Notes under the pieces: model-generated
Databases searched by the model: none
Seen by the model: the letters and a program-made list of their open reading frames with translations, nothing else
What the model was told of the DNA's origin: nothing
Shown: piece by piece, positions 59,101-64,000 of the stretch
Position numbering within the stretch: the stretch's first letter is position 1
How the letters are laid out: the number at the start of each line of letters is the position of its first letter
Position numbers and translations under genes: made by a program
From: Chrysogorgia sp. JL179-B06
Taxonomy: Eukaryota; Cnidaria; Anthozoa; Scleralcyonacea; Chrysogorgiidae
Direction: 5' to 3'
Length of the DNA stretch: 64,000 bases
NCBI GenBank assembly: GCA_035772405.1
Contig: JAYKKM010000428.1
Coordinates: forward strand, 7,966,001 to 8,030,000

Positions 59101-62024
59101 AACGAACGAAAGAACGAATTGAACAATAAATGATGCCAACTGAAAATTATATTATACGCTAAACTAGTCGGTTTGATAAAGAGGAAATGTTACTATTAAA
59201 TAGTTCTTAGGGACCGGTCATTATTTATGGCCGAGGTGGGGGCCAAAGAGAAAATGGTTGGGTAACTGAAAATTCAAAGACCTAAATGGTTGGTTACATA
59301 AAACATTATTTAAGAGTTCATTTAAAATTGGAATCTCATCATTAGTTCTCTTTAGTCATCATTGCACATTAACTTTTGTTATTGTATTCCTCTCCTTGTT
59401 TTCCTTGGATTTCTGCTCAGTGTAGGGAGATAATAATTTGAAATATACAGTAGGATCTGACTGTATATCTATTTGGGTTTGTTATTAAAACTTGTATCGA
59501 CCTCGATATCGATGAAATGCTGGGAATTGGGCTTTGTTTAACTTTTTTCTTCTTGGGATGCGTAAAAGATTTTCTTTACCCATAAATGGTTGATGAAAAA
59601 TGAAAAAAAAATTTTCAGCACCAAATATATTTCATGGTTTATTAACGTGGTTTATTAACTAGGTTTAATGAATCGTATGTGGAGGACAGTCGAAATGGGA
59701 GTCATCTAGACACCTTCATGTCGTTAGAAAGCTTATTTATAATGTCCAAAATAGACGATAAATTATATACAGACGGCAACTCTATGAAATAGTTAAGGTG
59801 ACTCGATAGTCTAAATCATGAGAAATTGCATTTTTCCACCCAAAAAAGTTCTGAGCTTTATTTTGGTTCATTGCATAGCTCTAGTGGTGGTCTTGATTAT
59901 TGAAACGTTTCACACTTGTAGCATTTATATATCTAGAGAAATTGTGTTTATGATAAGCGGCAGATTTTATGCAAATTAGTTTTCTGGATTTATTGGAAAC
60001 ACGATTTCTCCACTCAGGTAAACTTTGAGGGTATAAAACTTTTAAGTAAACAAGACCACCACTAGAGCTATGCAATGAATCATGATGAAGCTCAGATCTG
60101 CATTACAAACATTTTTATGCGGAAAAGTGATTTAGACTATCGAGCCACCTAAATGTTAAAATAATACTGCTTTGGTTTTACAGCCAGACAACTATTTGTA
60201 GGTAATAAGGGTGGAACTTAAATGGTCAGCAAGTTGCTTGGTTTCCGTATATTTTCCATATTGTACTGGGTTTCGATAACGTTTTATAAAAATAATTTTA
60301 CTCTACGCACGCTGTGATTGGTCGACTTGTCGGTCTCGATCACGCTACGGAGACCGGAATGACGTCAGTAACTAATGAGAATTTGCATTAAATCAAAATC
60401 AAAAGCGTTATATATTGTAATTACCAAAGTATAATAAATTGTTTCTAAATTATTTTATAAAAATAATAAAACACGTTTGCTTGGGTCTCTATAACGTGAT
60501 CGAAACCCTCGTGAAGTAATAAAAACACTCGAGAAGTTGGGAAAGCACTCGCCTCGGCGGCTCGTGTTTCTCCCTACACTTCTCTCGTATTTTTATTACG
60601 TCACTCGGATTTCGATAACGTTATAGAGACCCAAGCAAACATATTCTATTGTTTAAATAGAAACCCGGGCAAACGTTTTCTATTATTTAATATATAAAAT
60701 AATTCAGAAACAATTTCTTATACTTTGGATAATTACGATATATAACGCTTTTGATTTAATGTGAATTCTCATTAGTTATTGACGTTATTCCGGTCTCCGT
60801 ACTCGAGATCGGCAAGCTGACCAATCACAGCGTGCGTAGAGTAAAATTATTTTATAAAACTTTATAGATAAAACTGTATGAAAACTATTCAATTAAGCTT
60901 TAGGGATGTATAGGATATTCGTATAAAAAAAACAAAGAAAACCGACTAAAATTTGAACTAATTGGTGAGTGTAACCGTAGTTAACGCTTAAAGTGCCTAT
61001 CTCACGTTTGTGGATTTTATATATTCGTAATATTTGTGTCTTCCTGAGAAAAATCATAATTTTTTTTTGTATTGTGAGTGGGCGGAATCCTAGCCTTTCC
61101 TGCAACCTGATTGGCTGCAGCAGCGGGCGGAATTTTACGATATTTTGACCACGGTCACGGAATCCTAAATGCTAAAAATTTTTATCGTGATTTTTGCTTC
61201 ATTATTGACTGGAAAATGGAAAACTAATACAGAATTTGATTCAACTAAGCTGGAAATAACTATATTATATTTTGTCAACCGAAAATTTCATCTTCATGGA
61301 CTTTTTTGTTGTTTAAGGATAGTCTAAATCATGAGAAATTGCATTTTTCCCCATAAAACGTTTTGTAATGCAGATCTGAGCTTTATTGTAGTTCATTGCA
61401 TAGTGTTTGTAACGTTATTGTAACGTTTCACACTTGTAGCATTTATATATCTAGAGAAATTGTGTTTATGATAAGCGGCAGATTTTATGCAAATTAGTTT
61501 TCTGGATTTATTGGAAACACGATTTCTCTATACTCAGGTAAATTTTGAAAAACTTTTCAGTAAACAAGACCGCCACTTGAGCTATGCAATGAACCACGAT
61601 GAAGCTCAGATCTGCATTACAAACATTTTTATGCGGAAAATGCAATTTCTGATGATTTAGACTATCGAGACACCTTAAGGAAAGATAGAAATCGGTTTGT
61701 TTGGTTTTCTTGTTTTTAGAGAATTTAGAAATAAACTCTCCCGACTAAACGCCTGTTCTCCAATAAATGCACCCTAAAAGTGCGAGAATAGTTAGAAACG
61801 CCAAGGGCGTTTATTCGGAAAAACACGATAACCAACCTTCAATTCCTTAACTTAAAACACTCATCTCTCATCATACAAATGGTTATTTCAATTTATATAT
61901 AGGCACTGAACCAACCTCTCGTATTCAATCAGCGCTCGTTGACGATTCTGATGACCTTGACAGAGAAGTAGACGACTTGGTTAACTGGACGAGAAGCTTA
62001 TCACCTGAGCAAGATAATTTTTAG
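49660..62024 (+). CDS. UBE2U: UBE2U-type ubiquitin-conjugating enzyme E2, 7 exons, complete
   Basis: 348 aa. Exons 49660-49782, 49893-49977, 50782-50874, 51424-51521, 56164-56290, 58645-59043, 61903-62024. Phases are consistent and the total is 1047 nt including the stop. The UBC fold spans residues about 20-165: helix 1 (RARMLLEKEYVKLQKEPLWG), WEAKIKGL, the HPN motif at 98-100 and catalytic Cys109 in GKPCVDFLDN, with ILLANPVFENAVNKEAA after it. The C-terminal extension (176-348) matches the UBE2U tail (VHFEDYLSLWKGIA; EVDDLVNWTRSL). It accepts ubiquitin from E1 and passes it on with an E3. A second in-frame ATG at 49717 is closer to the human start. The exon 5 donor (GTTAGA) is weak. Confidence 0.92.
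49893..49977 (+). CDS. UBE2U: UBE2U exon 2
   Basis: Residues 42-69 (GIVSKPLNDDDMFVWEAKIK, then GLKDTMWE). Acceptor GGCTAG|G, donor GAAG|GTACAT, phases 0 to 1. Confidence 0.9.
50269..50716. mobile_element. Mutator-like MITE, copy 2, interrupted by a hAT MITE
   Basis: Ends TAGACTCCTCCGCAGGCAAC and complement, as in the copy at 35672. Perfect 9-bp duplication CAAAGCATT at 50260-50268 and 50717-50725. Its right end is split by the insertion at 50502-50690. Lies in UBE2U intron 2, ending 65 bp before exon 3. Confidence 0.88.
50502..50690. mobile_element. hAT-type MITE nested in the Mutator-like MITE
   Basis: 189 bp, GC-rich. Ends CAGGGCCGCCAAGAG and CTCTTGGCGGTCCTG; flanked by CACAGAGT and TACAGAGT (7 of 8 identical), the 8-bp duplication of hAT elements. 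Removing it restores the terminal repeat of the outer MITE. Confidence 0.85.
50782..50874 (+). CDS. UBE2U: UBE2U exon 3
   Basis: Residues 70-100 (GIFKLYLKFNEMYNSVPPQL...IPFHPN), carrying the HPN motif. Acceptor AATTAAG|G, donor AATG|GTAAGT, phases 1 to 1. Confidence 0.92.
51424..51521 (+). CDS. UBE2U: UBE2U exon 4 (catalytic cysteine)
   Basis: Residues 101-133, including SNGKPCVDFLDNAEEW with catalytic Cys109. Acceptor ATTTTAG|T, donor ACAG|GTATTG, phases 1 to 0. Confidence 0.92.
51985..53640. repeat. 32-bp minisatellite, about 1.6 kb
   Basis: Unit built on GAAATATCCTGCAGGATCTT plus ATACAGGATCCT (32 bp), about 40 copies, more diverged at the left end; interrupted by a LINE end at 52754-53075. 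The unit contains the palindromes CAGGATCCTG and CCTGCAGG. In UBE2U intron 4. Confidence 0.95.
52754..53075 (+). mobile_element. 5'-truncated non-LTR retrotransposon inside the minisatellite
   Basis: Short frame with KKSFMYDGAKLWNSIPNEIR and ESKSLSCFKKKL, the typical end of CR1/L2-like RT ORFs, then a 3' UTR with AATAAAG and a TCTATCTATC tail. Minisatellite repeats resume on both sides. Confidence 0.8.
53744..53915. repeat. Interspersed repeat shared with 20935-21215
   Basis: Common blocks AAGCGACACTTTT and TAATATTAAAATAACA, in a different order from the other copy; family unknown. Confidence 0.5.
53990..55960 (+). pseudogene. Decayed non-LTR retrotransposon reverse transcriptase
   Basis: Fragments in several frames: LNPNKSTGNDDIPAWLLKKF (~54.3 kb), VLFLDFSKAFDRVDHATLL (~54.67 kb), LPGGVPQGS (~54.82 kb), KYADDCT (~54.9 kb), SFKLLGVFCQDDLKWNSHV (~55.12 kb) and the C-terminal SFAYIGAKICHSLPDDC (~55.7 kb). 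This is a CR1/Jockey-like order, followed by an AATAAA and a (TCTA)n tail. Numerous stops and shifts. Sense orientation in UBE2U intron 4. Confidence 0.88.
55960..56159. repeat. Compound (ATCT)n-(GTCT)n microsatellite
   Basis: (ATCT)n to about 56033, then (TCAG)/(GTCT)n to about 56132, then TCTA units. It grows out of the LINE tail and ends a few bases before the UBE2U exon 5 acceptor. Confidence 0.95.
56164..56290 (+). CDS. UBE2U: UBE2U exon 5
   Basis: Residues 134-175 (ILLANPVFENAVNKEAAAVC...), the last UBC helices. Acceptor CTTCAG|A, donor GATG|GTTAGA (weak), phases 0 to 1. Confidence 0.88.
56474..56798. mobile_element. Fold-back MITE with hammerhead-like arms
   Basis: Arms about 56474-56580 and 56692-56798 pair (AAATACAAATCAAATATCTA and complement; GGTTGGTGTAC). 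Each arm contains a CTGACGA/CTGATGA - AGGGCCTTCGCTC-like hairpin - GAAACGTTAG string (right arm diverged). Confidence 0.75.
57063..57300 (+). mobile_element. 3' end of another non-LTR retrotransposon
   Basis: 73-codon frame ending in GKRSRGRPATTYIEQLETDT and RQELPRIMEDRNEWRKL, the common C-terminus of endonuclease/RT proteins, followed by (TAGA)n tail units. 5'-truncated, in UBE2U intron 5. Confidence 0.7.
57310..58640. other. UBE2U intron 5, nothing coding seen
   Basis: No supported exon. A GC-rich, repeat-like patch lies at about 57440-57570 and 57660-57745. Confidence 0.4.
58645..59043 (+). CDS. UBE2U: UBE2U exon 6
   Basis: Residues 176-308 of the C-terminal extension (KVHFEDYLSLWKGIATSNPS; charged helical remainder). 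Acceptor ATTTTAG|C, donor CCAT|GTAAGT, phases 1 to 1. Confidence 0.87.
59208..59630. repeat. Interspersed repeat, copy B
   Basis: Counterpart of 30541-30960, largely in reverse orientation (CTGTATATCTATTTGGGTTTG here). Confidence 0.65.
59797..60149. mobile_element. TTAA MITE, family 2, copy 1
   Basis: Ends GGTGACTCGATAGTCTAAATC and complement read as GATTTAGACTATCGAG; TTAA on the left (59793-59796), TAAA on the right by apparent mutation. About 90% similar by eye to the copy at 61317. Confidence 0.75.
60268..60868. mobile_element. Fold-back element, about 270-bp arms
   Basis: Left arm CTCTACGCACGCTGTGATTG... pairs with right arm ...CAATCACAGCGTGCGTAGAG. Internal CAAGCAAAC and GGGTCTCTATAACGT blocks are also inverted. 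Confidence 0.75.
61317..61674. mobile_element. TTAA MITE, family 2, copy 2
   Basis: TTAA at 61313-61316 and 61675-61678. The interior shares TTATGATAAGCGGCAGATTT with copy 1. Confidence 0.82.
61903..62024 (+). CDS. UBE2U: UBE2U exon 7 (stop codon)
   Basis: Residues 309-348, ending DLVNWTRSLSPEQDNF then TAG at 62022-62024; matches the EEEVEDLISWTNTL end of human UBE2U. Acceptor TATATAG|G. Confidence 0.88.
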
Positions 62025-62361
62025 CAGAGTTTATGAAGAGGATCATCGGGAAATATTATACATGTTATATCGTGTTATATATTCAACGACGTCGTGAACA
62101 CAGTCCGCGACCATGGGTAGCAAGCGTGACGTTACAACCATGCATACCTAATTTATTTGTTCAACAATGATGCCGGTATTGGTCATCCATGTCTTTAACT
62201 TTAATGTAATGCCTCCTGGGGCATCTCTAAGAAATATTAAATACAAGGATAAAAAACCTATTCAAGAAAAGAACATCATGTGTTTAAATTAGTTAAGAAA
62301 TGTGTGAAGGGAACTGTTCCCCAATTCTTATGTAATTACTTTACTTTCAATCGTCAGTTAA

Positions 62362-62887
62362 AGGGAAATGGCAATAAAAATTAAGTTTATCTTATTTGAA
62401 AGAACTTTTAAAATGATATATGAAGACCTTTTACAGATTTTCCATATCGTTCTTGGTTCTGTAAATATTTCACTTCTTTTTAACAAAGAACATTGAACAT
62501 TCCGCCATCTTGGATATGCATAACCATCCTTGGATATGCGTGACGTCACAACCAGGGTAGAAATGTTTTTTATATCAGCAATTATCGAGTCATTATAGAT
62601 GCAAAATCGTAGTTGTTTTGGGTGTTGTATACTTTTAAGTGAACTAGCAATCTATTTGAACGCATTCCACTGATATTTGGGCAATTATTTACAACTTTTA
62701 GAATGTTTAGGTTTTGACGTCACTTAATTAGATCTAATTATAAAACAAGATGGCGGATTGCAGATATTTTAGTTCACAGATATTTCAAAAATTAAGGAAG
62801 TTACGGAGAAATTTTAAAAGGTCTTCATATATTATTTTTAAATGTTCTTTCAAATGAGACAAAGAAATTTTTTATTGCCATTTCCCT
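62362..62887. mobile_element. TTAA MITE, family 3
   Basis: 526 bp with ends AGGGAAATGGCAATAAAAA and complement; TTAA at 62358-62361 and 62888-62891. Arms of about 85 bp share GAAAGAAC and ATATATGAAGACCTTTTA. piggyBac-type duplication. Confidence 0.85.
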
Positions 62888-63089
62888 TTAATTAAAGTAA
62901 GAACCACCCGGCAAAGCAATTTATTGCACTTGCCAAGGGTTAGAACAGAAATGGCGAAGAAATCTTTTTATTATAACGGATCCAAGGTTTTTAATCGCTT
63001 ATGTGACAGTTTGGCATAGATACAGTACATTATATAATGGCTTTTAATCTAGGTATCAAATTTATATTGTTGTAACGGGATTTAGTGTA

Positions 63090-63205
63090 TAATAATTATG
63101 TACATTAAGTAAGTTAGTTTTTATAGGGCTCTCGTTGATAACAGACTAGTTGTAGTCTGATGAGGCTACCCTATTCAAATAAAGGTTTTATCTATCTATA
63201 AAGGT
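63090..63205 (+). mobile_element. LINE 3' UTR-like tail
   Basis: AAATAAAGGTTTTATCTATC ending, similar to the tails at 53075 and 55960; no coding part adjoining. Confidence 0.45.
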
Positions 63206-63244
63206 TTTATCATAGTAAAATAAAAATAATAAAAATCTACTTTA

Positions 63245-63515
63245 TCTTTCACAACCTCCTAAAAATCTCCTGAGACAAATCCCAATGTTGATAACATGTT
63301 CCAATAATTAACTTACTCTCCGTTTAAAAAACTCGTTACTTTTGTTAGTCGCTCGGAATGGTAACTGCAATAAGTTCCTTTCTGATCTTGACTTGCGAAA
63401 CATGTTATGACCATAGTTTACTAAACCGTTTAAAATCTTGAAAGTTTCGATTAGGTCGCCTCTAGCTCTATGCTCTAATAATGTTGTTAAATCTAACATT
63501 GACAATCTCTCCTGA
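63245..63515 (-). mobile_element. LINE reverse-transcriptase C-terminal fragment
   Basis: Minus-strand frame with LEHRARGDLIETFKILNGLV and FRATNKSNEFFKRRV, typical of the CR1-like RT C-terminus. Truncated both ways. Confidence 0.65.
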
Positions 63516-63519
63516 TATG

Positions 63520-64000
63520 ATAATAAACCAAGTCCTTCAACTTTCTTTGACAGTCCAATTACCCATTCTTGGGGTAGGTGGTCTCACCAATGCTTTGTAT
63601 AACGGCAAAAGAACATCCATTGAACGCGATGTAATACTTCGGAAAATCCAAGAGATCATTTTGGTAGCCTTTTGTCGCCGTTGTAATCAGGGACGTAGCG
63701 AAGGGGATGCGGTACCCCTCCCCCCAACTTTTACAAAATTGCAATATTCGGAAAATTAACAGGTTTATTTGGAAAATTGGGACGTGTTTTCTGTAAGACT
63801 ATTTTAAGAGATTATGTCAAAATATACTGTTTAAATGTACATTAGATGTACTGGTAACAGAAAAATTGTCAGATGAACGTACAGTAAGTTAACGAATGTT
63901 CGTGTGACGAACATTGTAATTGTGTTTTATACTTAATATATTATTAAGAACCTCAGGCTGAAATTAAGTATTTGTTTATATAAGAACATATAAGAATATA
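63520..64000. other. Right edge, nothing recognised
   Basis: Non-coding, repeat-like DNA (for example GGGACGTAGCGAAGGGGATG near 63690). No gene seen. Confidence 0.35.

Noticed and set aside
63135..63175. Hammerhead ribozyme at CTGATGAG in the LINE tail
   Set aside because: No GAAA core block follows at the right distance.
1..64000. CRISPR arrays, operons with Shine-Dalgarno sites, rRNA
   Set aside because: Spliced animal genes and retroelements dominate; tandem repeats lack unique spacers and no rRNA was seen.

Overview
The window is animal nuclear DNA. It holds two intron-containing genes arranged head to head, and their introns are full of transposable elements. The host is probably a marine invertebrate, with a cnidarian-like repeat landscape; that is an inference from general character, because no species-diagnostic sequence was recognised.

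Host genes. An ANKRD13C orthologue runs on the minus strand from its start codon at 49486 to beyond the left edge. Twelve coding exons were found by homology and splice phase; they sum to 852 nt (284 codons) with no phase conflict. A complete UBE2U-type ubiquitin-conjugating enzyme runs on the plus strand from 49660 to 62024, in seven exons totalling 1047 nt (348 aa plus stop). The two start codons are 173 bp apart, so the pair probably shares a bidirectional promoter.

Polinton/Maverick. A 17,862-bp element occupies 2920-20781, inside the ANKRD13C intron between exons 10 and 11, only 144 bp from exon 11. It has 510-bp terminal inverted repeats and a perfect 6-bp target duplication (TGCCTC). 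It encodes about 17 intronless proteins: protein-primed DNA polymerase B, a retroviral-type integrase with chromodomain, a double jelly-roll major capsid protein, an FtsK/HerA-type packaging ATPase, two tandem capsid-like paralogues, a fibre-like protein, several membrane proteins, a predicted N-myristoylated protein, a thymidine kinase, and a BRO-N/VRR-NUC/zinc-finger fusion. The integrase is broken by a 16-bp tandem duplication; every other major frame is open. No adenain-type protease was found. This is effectively an endogenous virus genome with an unusual nucleotide-metabolism and nuclease module at its centre.

Other mobile DNA. A Ty3/gypsy retrotransposon (24280-30384) has identical 130-bp LTRs but a damaged pol, and it sits inside one arm of an older inverted repeat. 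There is also a decayed gypsy pol (45.6-47.6 kb), non-LTR retrotransposon remnants (1.4, 52.8, 53.9-56, 57.1 and 63 kb), tRNA-Ala-like sequences next to and inside a fold-back, and many non-autonomous DNA transposons. The latter include a Mutator-like MITE family with 9-bp duplications, a hAT MITE nested in one of its copies, and several TTAA-flanked families. Tandem repeats include a 76-bp array of palindromic units and a 32-bp minisatellite of about 1.6 kb interrupted by a LINE end. Outside the listed exons the host DNA is intron or repeat with no further recognisable genes.
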